The translations under genes were made by a program, and so were the position numbers. The notes beneath the pieces are model-generated. The model saw only the letters and a list, made by a program, of their open reading frames with translations, was not told the origin of the DNA and ran no database searches. From Siphonodentalium dalli (taxonomy: Eukaryota; Mollusca; Scaphopoda; Gadilida; Siphonodentaliidae), in contig CP136065.1 of the NCBI GenBank assembly GCA_032622095.1, positions 51,891,949-51,955,948 of the forward strand: a DNA stretch of 64,000 nucleotides. The letters are read 5' to 3'. Of this stretch, positions 47,510-58,509 are shown piece by piece. Within the stretch, counting starts at the first letter, position 1, and every line of letters begins with the position of its first letter.

Positions 47510-48034
47510 TAGATCATGCCATAAACCTCTACTTTGGCTAACGCCCGTAGAGATCATATTCAACCAGTATAAAACCTTGGAACTTTTTGAAGTTTTGACA
47601 GGGAACCTTATAAAGTCGAAAAATAACGCGGGGAAAATATTTCTTTGTTATTATCTGTTCCTTAATAATGTACTTCACTGTAGGTGAAGGTCCCAACTCG
47701 AAATTTTACGATTTAAGTGAATTTGTGAGCGATTTTTCTTTACGTCGCTTACCATTTTCTAATTTCTCCTGGTTAATTAATTAATTAATTAAAAGTTTAT
47801 TGCGATATCGGCTCACCAAGTCAGACAGAGAAAAGCATGCAATTTTGAGTTGGGACATTCACCTACAGTGAAGTATATTATTTAGGATCAGACAATATCT
47901 AAGATATATATTCCTACGTTATTTTTCGACTTTGTGAGGTTCCCTGTCAAAACTTCAAAAATTCCAATGTTTTGTACTGGTGGAATATTATCTATACGGG
48001 CGTTAGTCAGAGTAGATATTCATGGCATGATCTA
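47510..48034. mobile_element. Long-TIR element D, copy D2 (uninterrupted)
   Basis: The ends are TAGATCATGCCAT and ATGGCATGATCTA; a 9-bp duplication, ACATTCAGA / ACATTCGGC, has two mismatches (47501-47509 and 48035-48043). The arms, carrying GGTTCCCTGTCAAAACTTC and CACCTACAGTGAAGTA, enclose a centre with TAATTAATTAATTAATTAA and TATTGCGATATCGGCTCAC. It gives the reference structure for the two interrupted copies; here the right-arm TTAA has become TTTA. Confidence 0.85.
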
Positions 48035-48043
48035 ACATTCGGC

Positions 48044-48239
48044 ATGCGATAACACTTTAAGAAGATGATCTCTTATTTGTGCCCAACATGTATTGTGATT
48101 GTAATGATATGGTGCGTGGCTACATACTTGAATGAACACCAAATGAATTAGAAGAGTCGACTTTCGCAAAAATCATCGGGTTCACTAAAAGGGAACGTGC
48201 TCGTGTATGTTGGACATTTGTTCAAATGTTATAATTCTC
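48044..48239. other. Short gap, nothing recognised
   Basis: No repeat or coding signal noted. Confidence 0.3.
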
Positions 48240-48414
48240 GGTTAATGAATGCACATCATATAAAGATATTTGCCCACCATATGAAGGTGAATGGACTCCA
48301 TAGAAAGAAGAATGGACATCACATAAAGGCAAATGGACATCATATCAAGGTGAATGGGTACCATATAAAGAACAGTACTCACCTTCATAAAAGTGAATGG
48401 ACACCATGTAAATA
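48240..48414. repeat. GGACACCATATAAA minisatellite, left part
   Basis: About eight degenerate units of some 20 bp (such as AAATGGACATCATATCAAGG) are cut at 48414 by H3 and continue at 51915-52090. Confidence 0.8.
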
Positions 48415-51400
48415 CAAGAAAACTAAGATGCATGCATCAGGTCGGCCGTGAACTATCTACCATAGAATTGTTGTAGCTATCGATTATACATTTTGGAACA
48501 CCTGTCTGTATGTATGTGTGTATGCGTGAATGCATGTGTGTATGTGTTATAGACTCTAACACTGCTCGACTGATCCGACTCGGATTTGGTATTTAACGTG
48601 TCAACTTGACCTCGCTCATAGGCATGTTTCTGGAACTTGACCGATCCGACTAAAAATTTGTGTGTAGGACTACTTCGATCCCGGGAGCAATATGGACGGG
48701 TCCAATTTCACGTGGGACCATGTTCTCGAACGTGCTGATATAGGCATGTTTCTGGACCAATTGAACAATAGTTTGGCCAGACGCTGTATATACTGGGTAC
48801 TGTCCTGATGGAGGCGATCACAAAAATAATCCCTAAATAGCCCGAACGAAGTCGAGTACATCAGCTAGTTTAATATATATTTTGGACATTTGTCTGTCTG
48901 TTTGTCTGATAGCTATGGCCGGGAAAACTGCCGGACAGATTTGACGAAATTTGATACCTAGGGGAAATTATTTCCAGGGAGTATTTTGGACGGGTCAAAT
49001 CTTGATCCCGACCTGACTTTGACATTCAAAAAGATCAATTCAAGGTCAAATCTGGTAAAACGCAAGTATTTCAACGAAATATAATACCTACCGTTACTTT
49101 TGTCCCAGGAGTGTTTCGGGTGGGTCAAATCATGACCCTGACCTGATCTTGACATTCAAAATTGTCAATTCAAGGTCAAATCGGGTAAAGCCGGGCGGAT
49201 TTCGACGGGTACTTTTGTCGTGACTTTCCGGGGAGTGTTTTGGACGGGTCAAATCGTGACCCGACATGACGTTCACCTTTAAAATGGTCAATTCAAGGTT
49301 AAATCGCGCAATTCTCCGAAAATCAGAGGGGAACATCCCGGACGAAGTAGGGTCCACCAGCTACTATTATATATTTCTAGATTTAGTTACAAACTAAATA
49401 CCTGTATATTGTACAAAGAAATGTTTGACAAATATATCTGTATCAATATTACCATACGGGTCATTACAATAGATACGACGAAACAAATTTTGAAGGGTGC
49501 ATGTATCAGGTAAATTTTTATATTTCAAATGATGACAGGAATGCGGAAAGTTGAAGTACCTACGTAATACTGGCTATCCGAATGAAGAGATATACATGTA
49601 TATAAAAACCAAAATAGAAGATGACTGCTGGCGACAATGTTTTCCAAAAAAATTCAAAGCATTCGATAGCTCCCATCTAGTTGTCAGCCCGAAGATCAAT
49701 ATAAAGTGTGGTGACTATCAGATGAGGGATATGTCTGTACAGTTGCTAAACAATTCAGTCATGCAAAAGAGGATCAAACAGTAAGATACCAAATTGCTGC
49801 CTGTGGTAATGTTTTTTAACGAAATTCGGGAAAATTATATTACTCTCACCCTGGTTATCCAGAAGATCATTGTGGAATCTGGTGACGATCGGACAAGGGG
49901 TGTCGTCTGTAGGATCAACCAAATTATTTAGCCATAAAAATAGTAAAATTCAAGATCACCGCTGGCAGTGATGTCTTCACAAGGACAGCTTGAGAACAAA
50001 ACATGGCTCACATCTAGCGGTGACCCAAACTATCCACATGAGAAACAGTTCTCCAATAAAAGCTGGCTGCAGGGTGCGCCAATTGATTCAAATTCGAAAT
50101 TTAGCAGGGTGTACTGCTTGTGGCCATGTTTTCCCCGCAAATTTTATAGACTGATGGACAAAACCACTGAATCCGTTGAATCAATATACATGTATACATG
50201 GATTAATTTATATGCATTGTTATACACAGTACTGGTATATAAAGGTACTGAAAATAACAATATTACTAGTATACACAAAATAAACCATATATCATGGCTA
50301 TGGGTTCTAATATCCGAATATGACAGCTGAGAACTTGGTGTGAATTGAAGAGTGGTGGTGTCTCAAGCATATCTAACCCTCCACGTTAGGAACATGCCAT
50401 TACATGTCATAAGTATAATCTAGCTTGAGGACAGAAGTTATCCATAACCCCCACCCCCCTTAATTCAACCAGGTCCTCGCGCGATGTATGGTCGATCACA
50501 TGATGATCTAGGGGGGATTAGAATTGTTGTATAAAAACAGCACTGCATGTAAATATAAAATAAAATAGTGCTACATCTTATTACAGATTATTGCCATATA
50601 TAATCAGTGACTATACAGACAGTCTGACAAAATAAAGTTTCAGTGACACTCTATCCGAAGAGGGGAATAATTCCATCTGCTACAGTCAATGGAGCAATTA
50701 TGAATCTGGAAAGGTGAAATTTCTAAGTAATACTAGATATCGACATGACGCGATAACATATAACGTAAATGCAATATGGCCGCTGGCGACCATTTTTTCC
50801 TATAAAATTAAAAAAATATTTGATAGTTCTAATCTGATAGATCAATATCAAGATAAATATGAAGTTTGGTGATGATCGGATGAGTGAAGTGGACTGTGCT
50901 AAACGGTTTAGTATGCTTAAAAAGATTCTTACCTTAATATTTTTATGTTCACTTTATAAACTTCACTGAGTCATCTTTGTCATGTATTGAGTTTGATATC
51001 TTTTGTTAACAGTTTATAAATCATGTATGTCTCATGTTTGTTATTTTAATTTATGTGTTTATTATCATTAAATAAAGTTGCATTCCTTAAAAAGATTCTT
51101 ACCTCAATGTTTTTATGTTCACTTTATAAACTCCACTGAGTCATCTTTGAATTTGATATCTTTTGTTAACAGTTTATAAATTATGTATGTCTCGTGTTCG
51201 TTATTATATTATATACACTTTATAGTGTGTTTCAGAACGAAAAAAAAAATGAATAAAATCAACAAATTTGTAAATTTAAAAACAATTCAAACGTTGTTGT
51301 ATTCCATGTCCCAGCCCGGACATATACACCAAATTTCAATAATATTCATTGAGAAACAACGGACCAAACGCCATATAACACCCCGTATACATCTTTTATT

Positions 51401-51914
51401 CCGAGTTGGCCTTTTATTCCGAGTTGGCACGCGTCGATTGGGGCGAGTTAGCCCTGGGGCGAGTACGCCGATACCGGCACCTTTTCTATTTGCAGCAGGT
51501 ATACGTTTACGCTGGTTTACGCGTAATTTAATTTACAAAGTTCCCCAATTGGTATCGTAAATAGAGCGACCTTATTTGACAGAGAATGCCTCTGTTATTG
51601 ATTATAAAGTTGCTATACATTAAAAACGACAAATTCACATGCTCGTTCAAGCGCAGTAGTCTATTTTCCCCATGTTAACGGACATCCACAAATACTAAAT
51701 AACGCTAACCTACCTCCGAATGTTTTACACGACAACTGTTAACATATTTGGGCTGAATTCATCTGACGCGGTATTATTCCTCAAAATAAACAACAAAACC
51801 ATCGTTACTTGGAAATTTAGTTTGGGCTAACATTTACATAAATCCTCCACATCATTATTCCGACACACACGTCAGATGAAAAGCAGCCATGAAGTAAACG
51901 GCCAAATTGGCCGA
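48415..51914 (-). mobile_element. Composite repeat H, inverted copy H3
   Basis: A 3500-bp reverse complement of H1 (471-3931) with the same internal order: 3' palindrome GATGCATGCATC at about 48429, TGACC modules, conserved small frames at 49551 and 49968, doubled block near 51000, and start CGGCCAAATTGGCCGA at 51914. It differs from H1 by scattered substitutions and small indels. It sits in a minisatellite whose units resume at once on the other side, which fixes both ends to a few bases. Confidence 0.85.
49551..49784 (+). other. Conserved open frame in H3
   Basis: MKYLRNTGYPNEE... is the partner of 2604-2837 (-). Changes between copies are few and not obviously silent-biased (for example His to Asn, Met to Ile, Phe to Cys), so a coding role is not supported by this pair alone. 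Confidence 0.25.
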
Positions 51915-52090
51915 AATGAATGGACACCATATGACATTTGCACACATTATAAAGGTTAATGAATGCCATATAAATGTGTATGGACACCATATAAATGAAT
52001 GGACAGCATATAACGACATATGCACAATATATAAAGGTGAATGAATGCCATTTAAATGTGAATGGACATCATATAAAAGGGATATCATAG
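51915..52090. repeat. GGACACCATATAAA minisatellite, right part
   Basis: It continues the array at 48240-48414: AATGGACACCATATGAC, ATGGACACCATATAAATG, GGACATCATATAAAAGG. Confidence 0.8.
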
Positions 52091-52575
52091 AATAGACAAC
52101 AACCCACAAGGCCTCTATGGCCTTCTATAGAATACACATACTCTCCTGGTGTATGTGTGACAGACTCTTGGCAGCGATGATGACGGAGTATAATTTACGA
52201 GTGTATTTGTCACACATTACAATTCGTTACAATTTACAATTTGGCTGCAATCACTTGTCTGTTGATAACACGTATCACTAAACAATAATTTACAATATAG
52301 TCACATTGTCAAACTGTAGTCTTGATGATCATTTTTCATTTGACTCAACATAAGCAACAGGTTGCAGGCTGCATATTATAGTGGCATTACACAGCATTGT
52401 GCACACATACTTTTGTCAAGTACTGTATCTAGAAGCATAGTTATATCGACTATATTGCATGCAATAGGTTATTTGATTACTGATTGTTACAGTGAATGTC
52501 TTCTTTTCTTATAGTAGCACTTGGTGGTCATATAGTGGTATTACTATCAACGTTCGAGTAAAATAAACGAAATAT
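52091..52575. other. No recognised gene
   Basis: ACACATAC...GTATGTGTG at about 52134-52159 can fold as a small stem. Nothing else noted. Confidence 0.35.
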
Positions 52576-52905
52576 TCTCTATAGGGTTCAATGTTAAATT
52601 TTGATCACAACGGTAGCCAGTGAGAATGGTCTGGTCACATAACTTTTTTCCAAACTGCACCTGAGTTTCACACATAGCATTTTTGAGAATTTCAATTCAT
52701 ATATACTCATACACAAAATGGCGCCATATATCAAAAATACAAGAATCACCATAGGGTTCATTGTTAATGTTTTATCACAACTGTAGCCAGCAAGAACCCA
52801 CGGATCATATCCAAATTTTCAAATATATCTTTGAGGTTCATACTTAGCAGTTTTTGTGACAACATTTCAAATTGAACCGATCACAATACGCCAAATGGCA
52901 CCATC
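52576..52905. repeat. Diverged tandem repeat, two units of about 165 bp
   Basis: ATAGGGTTCA(A/T)TGTTAA, ATCACAAC-GTAGCCAG, ACT(T)AGCA-TTTT and AAATGGC-CCAT occur in the same order from about 52582 and about 52752. Confidence 0.65.
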
Positions 52906-53738
52906 TACCATTTTTTGTAAAAACTAAACGCTCTTTAATTATGTTGACCTCATTTTAGGTAAATACTTCAAAATTAAATAATGGAAACAAGTCAATCCTG
53001 AAAATAGACCTACTAGGCATACAATTAGGTTTTAAGATGGCTTTTAGCAAGCAAAAAATGTGATATGATATAAGTACACCACAGTGCCACAATAACACCA
53101 CCGTTCAATAGCAGATATGCCATGGATCACAAAAAAGCATACATATTGTGACAATATCCGATAATTTCTTATAAATGGAGTTGAAACCGACACATTTAGC
53201 TGAATCAGCGAAAAAAAATACATTCACGTCAAACGATTATCTGGCAACGTTTTACCATTTTCAATACCACTCACATAACTCTCTCCCAAATCAAAGGAAG
53301 AAAGGGTTAAATTGAACACAGGTTAAGAAGCTTAGAATAAATATCACATGAAATAACCCGGAAAATGCATCAAAATGAGGTTGGGTAGCATTAGAAAAAT
53401 GTGAAAAAAATCATATTTTGTCCCAGATATTGACCCCGCGACAACCGGATCCTGAAATTAGAATAGTTGTGCTACATAAATATGGTGGTCACTGAAATTC
53501 CCCTTTCTGGTGTCACCTTGTGTAATGAGAGCCCATACTATGAGTTTTCCGTTTCCTCGTGTGCTGGTCAGGTGTGTCACAAATGTTGGCTCGCTCCCTT
53601 CTGAACCATAATATTTCAAATTGTCGTCGACACAGTTGCTCCCATCCCTATGGGTATGGATCGGTTCTAGAACCGTTGACTAATCATGTTCGACATTTGA
53701 GGCGACGTATTGAACAATCGCCGGCCACGCGCCTGTGA
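52906..53738. other. No recognised gene
   Basis: It starts with TAAACGCTCTTTAATT, a lone copy of the recurrent AAAGAGCGTT motif. No coding signal. Confidence 0.35.
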
Positions 53739-53828
53739 TGAAGTTACTGTTCGATTAGATCGGGTCCAGATTAGAACATCCCTTGAAGTTACTGTTCGAT
53801 TAGATCAGCTCCAGATTAGAACATCCCT
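53739..53828. repeat. 45-bp tandem repeat, two units
   Basis: TGAAGTTACTGTTCGATTAG plus ATC...CCAGATTAGAACATCCCT is repeated at 53739 and 53784 with three mismatches; a third unit begins at 53829 and is lost after a few bases. Confidence 0.85.
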
Positions 53829-53910
53829 TGAAGTTGTAGCACGATATTACTCCTGGGTCCGACATTTTCCCGGCTGAAGTGATCAAGCGACGGTTATAGT
53901 GCAGTGGCTG

Positions 53911-54000
53911 TATATATATACCTTACTCGTATTTAATTTCGCCCAGTACTAATTTTTCGCGCACCCAATTGTGCGCGAATATAAAACCGAGCCAAACAAT
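53911..54000. repeat. Short repeat E, copy E1
   Basis: ATACCTTACTCGTATTTAAT, CAGTACTAATTTTTCGCGC and GTGCGCGAATATAAAACC match E2 (60787-60890) and E3 (61578-61666, inverted). Confidence 0.65.
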
Positions 54001-55068
54001 AATACGACTCTTGATTTTATATCAATCCACAGCGGGGGGGGGTATTAACTGTTTGTCCATACAGTAGGCCGGGGTGGGTGGGTGGTTCAGCCGCGAAAAA
54101 TCACTTTTTTCGCGAAAAAAGTCACTTTTTTCCAAGTGGTCACAATTTTTTCCTCTTACAACATTTCTGCAATATAATTGCCTCAAAGTGTTCAGCATCA
54201 TTGTTAAGGTGTGTATGACACTTAGGGCAGTGATTAGGGGGTAGTTAGTGTGGATATAGGCATGATGCTTCTCAGAAATCCAGATTACGAACCAACTCTA
54301 AGGAATTCGCCTTTTACATCCGATCACATTGCCATGTACCAATGCTACTGGTTCCAGATGAAAATGGACAGTTATGTAGCACATGAATAAACTTTAATGT
54401 AAATAAAATGAAAAAGCTATTCATTTATAGCATTAATATTTACTCATTATACCTGATCAGACAGACATAATTAGAGGCAAAAACATGGAAATCTCATCAT
54501 GCCAGATCATGCGAAATTATTGAATCCTTTTTAAAGCAACATCCAGTGTTAATTTTTGTTTTATTTGGTTGTATTTATTGTTTGTTTTATAGTGATAAAC
54601 AAGGACTAATCACTACGGTTAACATACATCTATCTTTATATAGTCAAACATGGTCACAATAAATGTATAATAGACAGTAAATCAACATGGCTGATTGTTT
54701 GCTTGGGTTCTCGTATTGGTCTGAAGAGAGGCCGTCTTCATCCGGGTAATCGGGAATATGACGTCACGATCGGTGCGCTCGATTCCTACTTCGGCAATGT
54801 CCGGAATCGGAGATCACTACAGTTTATGGACACAAAATTAAATTTCACATCAAAGCCATATAGTCCGTGGGCCAATTATCAGAAAGCCTCTAGTTTAGAA
54901 TTTGGCTGCACCCCCCCCCCTCCAACAAAGGTTTTTATATATCAAATTAAATCTCATTATATGACGCATCCGATTTTGCTTGTTCCCCGCTTCAGGATGT
55001 GTCCCAAAATAGATGTTTTCAAGGAAGACAACTCCTAACCCTTAATAAAATAAAAAATTTAATCGAGT
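54001..55068. other. No accepted gene; G-rich run at its start
   Basis: CAGCGGGGGGGGG near 54030 and GTGGGTGGGTGG near 54075 resemble a hAT-like end, but no partner with a target duplication was found. The 111-codon frame 54703-55038 has no domain and runs through a C-run. Confidence 0.35.
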
Positions 55069-55073
55069 ACAAG

Positions 55074-55769
55074 TGTTACGCCGAGTTATGTAGTAACTGA
55101 CGAGTTTTGTGGTAGCTCACGAGTTATGTAGTAACAATCGACGAGTTTTGTGGTAGCTCACGAGTTTTGTAGTAAAATCGACGAGTTATGTAGTAATTTC
55201 AGGTTACGAGTTTTGTAGTAAAATATCGACGAGTTTTGTAGTAAAAAACAAGCTAACGAACCACATTTGGTTTTCCACCAAGATAGCTAGTTTATTCATT
55301 TCACCAATACATCATGGTATAAAGAAATAGGACGCGACGTCTGACATAATGGGGGCCAGGTTCAAGTTAATAACATGGCCATAGTACTTATATATGTACG
55401 AAGTTTGGCTCAGATCTGATGAGAAACGACACAGCAGTGACGAGGGACCAACATCAAGTTGAGCTACAACGTCATTAACGTCTACCACACAAACACTTAC
55501 ACAAAAAACATTGCATTTACTATATACGATTTTATTAAGTCCAAACCCGCCTTTGAAACTGACTAAAAATTGTTGCTACAAATCTCGTTAGCTTGTTTTT
55601 TACTACAAAACTCGTCGATATTTTACTACAAAACTCGTAACCCAAATTACTACATAACTCGTCGATTTTACTACAAAACTCGTGAGCTACCACAAAACTC
55701 GTCGATTGTTACTACATAACTCGTGAGCTACCACAAAACTCGTCAGTTACTACATAACTCGGCGTAACA
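55074..55769. mobile_element. 0.7-kb element with repeat-array TIRs
   Basis: The ends TGTTACGCCGAGTTATGTAG and CTACATAACTCGGCGTAACA are exact complements, with ACAAG on both sides (55069-55073 and 55770-55774). Each TIR is about 190 bp and consists of about eight units of 19-25 bp built on ACGAGTTTTGTAGTA (variants ACGAGTTATGTAGTAAC, ACGAGTTTTGTGGTAGCTC). The inverted copy matches unit for unit. The centre (about 55265-55575) has no coding frame. TG...CA ends with a 5-bp duplication recall integrase-type (DDE/Ginger-like) elements; that class is inference. Confidence 0.9.
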
Positions 55770-55884
55770 ACAAGTGTCAGCGTATAAAAATATGACTGTG
55801 GTTATAAAGTGAACAAGACATCGTTTATATGAATTACAGATCACCATAAAACAACATGAGATGCAACACTGGACCAATGTATAT

Positions 55885-56060
55885 ATAAGATAATATTGTG
55901 TGAGCACCACGCAGCATCGAATTAAGACTAACGTACAAACCTTTGATTGGATTTTGGTCAGGTTCACTCGATTTCATATCGGATTCACGGTAGCTGTAAA
56001 TATCGATGTGTACCATGAATATCGCTTTCAAGTGGACGAACTACTTTTCTTGATCGTCCA
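55885..56060. repeat. Repeat F, copy F1
   Basis: GTGAGCACCACGCAGCAT-GA, AAACCTTTGATTGGATT-TGG, TGTGTACCATGA and TGGACGAACTA-TTTTCTTG recur in the same order at 58510-58685. The following stretch to 56215 holds AAAGCGTTCTTATG and AATAAAGAGCGTTCTC. Confidence 0.7.
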
Positions 56061-56394
56061 TGCTTTCGTTTCTCAAAAGCAGTATAGGTAACAAAAAGCG
56101 TTCTTATGTTGTTTTTTACTTGTTTTCAACGTTAAACTGATAGATGCACGACCACCTCTTATAAAGAGTTTTCACGCCCACAAAAACGGTTAATAATAAA
56201 GAGCGTTCTCAATTATGAGCTTTGTGACAGTATTCGACGTATTACTTACGGATGAATTTGTGGATGATCGTGGTGCATTGGTCATAAGAATGAAGGTGAT
56301 TGCAAGTATTTTTCCTTTTTACTTTTGCCTGGTAATCCAAACTTGGCTTATGAAATTCTGAATTATTTTGCATCAAATCGGCATCCTTATCTCC

Positions 56395-56745
56395 CCAAAA
56401 CATACACACTATCTGCTTATAATAGAACCTGTTCTAGGTAGATAATCTGCATAGAATCGCCTCATTTTGAGTCCATACTATACTGAAATACTGAAAATGA
56501 GAGAATTTTAGTCACATTATCGATTCATGATGAGGCGATTCTAAGCAAATTATGTGCGGACAATGACACAAATAAGCCAACGCAACTTGAAGACTTTTCA
56601 GATGTACGCTCTTTAACATGTGTTTTCACTTTGGCCCGCGCTATACAACGAAATAGCAGTCATGACTCCATTATCTTCTTATTTTAGAATCAAATAATCA
56701 CATTATGTACCTATTTCACATTATATCGGTTATGTGTGTATTTGC
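56395..56745 (-). mobile_element. Repeat family C, copy C3 (inverted)
   Basis: The reverse complement of the C1/C2 order: ATCTGCTTATAATAGAAC, GAATCGCCTCATTTTGAGTC, the foldback partner near 56515-56540, AATTATGTGCGGACAATGAC, GTACGCTCTTTAACATG and TGGCCCGCGC. It ends near ATGTGTGTATTTGCTCGAG. Confidence 0.7.
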
Positions 56746-57057
56746 TCGAGGATATGTTGCTAATCGAATACAACAGTTTTGTAGTGTACGAATTACTGTG
56801 ATAAAGGCCTTGAACCCTTTCATGGCTGAAATGTCCTGAAATTTTGCGAAAACCCTGTGCGAATTCATTCTCTTATATATATGCGAATCTCAATCGGGGA
56901 GTCTCGCATATATTAGAGAATATGTTGGTCCAACAATAGTTACATTGACATTGTAAGCCAGTGCATTCTCATATACATGCGATGATCCCTGTGGGAGACT
57001 GGCATAACTATTCTCTGGCAAAGGAGCTTTAACGTAGCACCAGCGCAGCTCCTATCA

Positions 57058-57948
57058 TAGATCATGCCATGAATCCGTAATATGGCTAACGCACTTAGCG
57101 ATAATATTCCACCAGTACAAAACTTTCAAACTTTTTGAAGTTTTGACAGGGAGCCTTATAAAGTTGAAAAATTAACGCGGTGAATATATTTTTAGTTATT
57201 ATCTATGTTCCTTAATAATGTACTTCACTGCATGTGAAGATCCTAACTCGAAATTTCACGATTAAATTTACTTTGTGGGCGATATTGCTTTGCGTCGCTT
57301 ACAATTATGGAATTTATCCTTGGTCATTAATTCAATGTTTATTGCGATATTGGCTCTGAAAAGTCACACAAAGGCACGAAATTTTGATTTGGGACCTTCA
57401 CCTACAGTGTAGCTTCCTATTAAAGTGATGTGAAACACTCTGGTAGGGTGATCAAATATAAATTGAGAATAATCTTGCTCAAAGTAGTTATTTGTTATGA
57501 ATATTAATCCAAATTGACGACACACAACATCATTCTTATAAATTAATTAAATGCAATGACTCTCGATGGCGAAATCATTTGTGTTAGATTATCGCTGATA
57601 GTTGCGTCCCGAATCGAGATGTAAATATTTATAATTGAGCGTAGTTCAGACGATGTTTCCTATGGAGTGGTATGGTCGATTTGCTTCAAATGTTTGGCGG
57701 TGTTAGTAGATTGTTACATTCCTCCAGTTGTCATAGCGCCTGGATACTAACTTATCAGTTTCACGCACCCGAACAAGTACATAATATATATTTAAAGGAC
57801 AGATAGTAACTAAGAAATATATTCCCCGCGTCATTTTTTTCGACTTTATAAGTTCCCTGTAAAAACTTTAAAAAGTCCCAAGGTTTTGTACTGGTGGAGT
57901 ATGATCTCTACGGGCGTTAGCCAGAGTAGAGATTCATGCCATCATTTA
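57058..57948. mobile_element. Long-TIR element D, copy D3 (carries B2)
   Basis: TAGATCATGCCATGAATC at the left; the right end GCCATCATTTA is mutated. The 9-bp duplication CTCCTATCA / CTCCCGTCA (57049-57057 and 57949-57957) has two mismatches, and the right copy keeps the ancestral G sequence. The right arm resumes after B2 with AGGACAGATAGTAACTAAG. Confidence 0.85.
57424..57791. mobile_element. Family B MITE, copy B2, nested in D3
   Basis: A 368-bp element between TTAA at 57420-57423 and 57792-57795, the same length and termini as B1. It sits in the D right-arm TTAA that is homologous to the one occupied by A2 in D1. Confidence 0.9.
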
Positions 57949-57961
57949 CTCCCGTCATTAA

Positions 57962-58465
57962 AGATACGGGCGGCGTTGGTGGTGTGTATGCTGTTAAATG
58001 TTCACCTCAAAAACCGCCATAAACAGAAATAATAGTATAATATAGACATCCCTTGTTCTTATACTAATCAGAAATATGGCATAAACAGTATGTTATTGTC
58101 AAATGTTTTTCCTTTGTTATGTAAACAAAAGCATAAAACGTTACAGAAGCTGGCTTTTGTTTAGATCCGGATATGGTAACATAAAGAGCGTTATTTGTTA
58201 CTATTTTCCTGATATGGAAATATTAAAGAGCGTTTATATCATGTGTGTGTTATTAACCAATAGAATTGCGCTGTTTTATGTAAAACTTCTGTAACACGAG
58301 CAGGCTCTTGTTTATATACACCATCGTACGTCTTGACGACAATATAATATTTACGCGCTGATTATGTTTGGCATATGAACAAAACTATATATATTTTAAT
58401 ATTCCTTCTGTTGATGGCGATTTGAACAAATATGAATATTTCTGCAACGAACGCCACCCGTGCCT
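57962..58465 (-). mobile_element. Family A MITE, copy A6 (complete)
   Basis: A 504-bp element between TTAA at 57958-57961 and 58466-58469. The ends AGATACGGGCGGCGTT and AACGCCACCCGTGCCT are imperfect inverted repeats. It contains two AAAGAGCGTT motifs (about 58184 and 58222) around a TTTTCC-TGATAT-GGAAA stem. No coding frame. Confidence 0.9.
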
Positions 58466-58509
58466 TTAAAGGGTTCACCGGAATGATCAAGAAGCGAAAC
58501 CGGTGTGAT

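Larger units (their letters stand above)
56810..58500. repeat. Family G copy 3, host of nested insertions
   Basis: A decayed hairpin, TTCATTCTCTTATATATATG / TCGCATATATTAGAGAATAT, at about 56862-56933 and a second half near 56962 lead to CACCAGCGCAGCTC at 57039, as at 30106. The sequence is then interrupted by D3 (57058), continues for a few bases (CTCCCGTCATTAA) and is interrupted by A6; AAAGGGTT resumes at 58468, matching position 12 of the window. Confidence 0.65.

Noticed and set aside
47254-47541. 95-codon plus-strand frame over 47254-47541
   Set aside because: It ends inside element D2 and overlaps the minus-strand reading, which looks more protein-like.
48240-48440. Short regularly spaced repeats considered as a CRISPR-like array
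   Set aside because: Units are degenerate and contiguous without unique spacers, and the context is eukaryotic; a minisatellite explains it.
54025-54935. G-run near 54030 and C-run near 54912 as ends of a third hAT-like element
   Set aside because: Bases next to the runs are not inverted repeats of each other and no flanking duplication is present.
54703-55038. 111-codon open frame (+)
   Set aside because: Passes through a C-run with a Pro run in translation; no domain.
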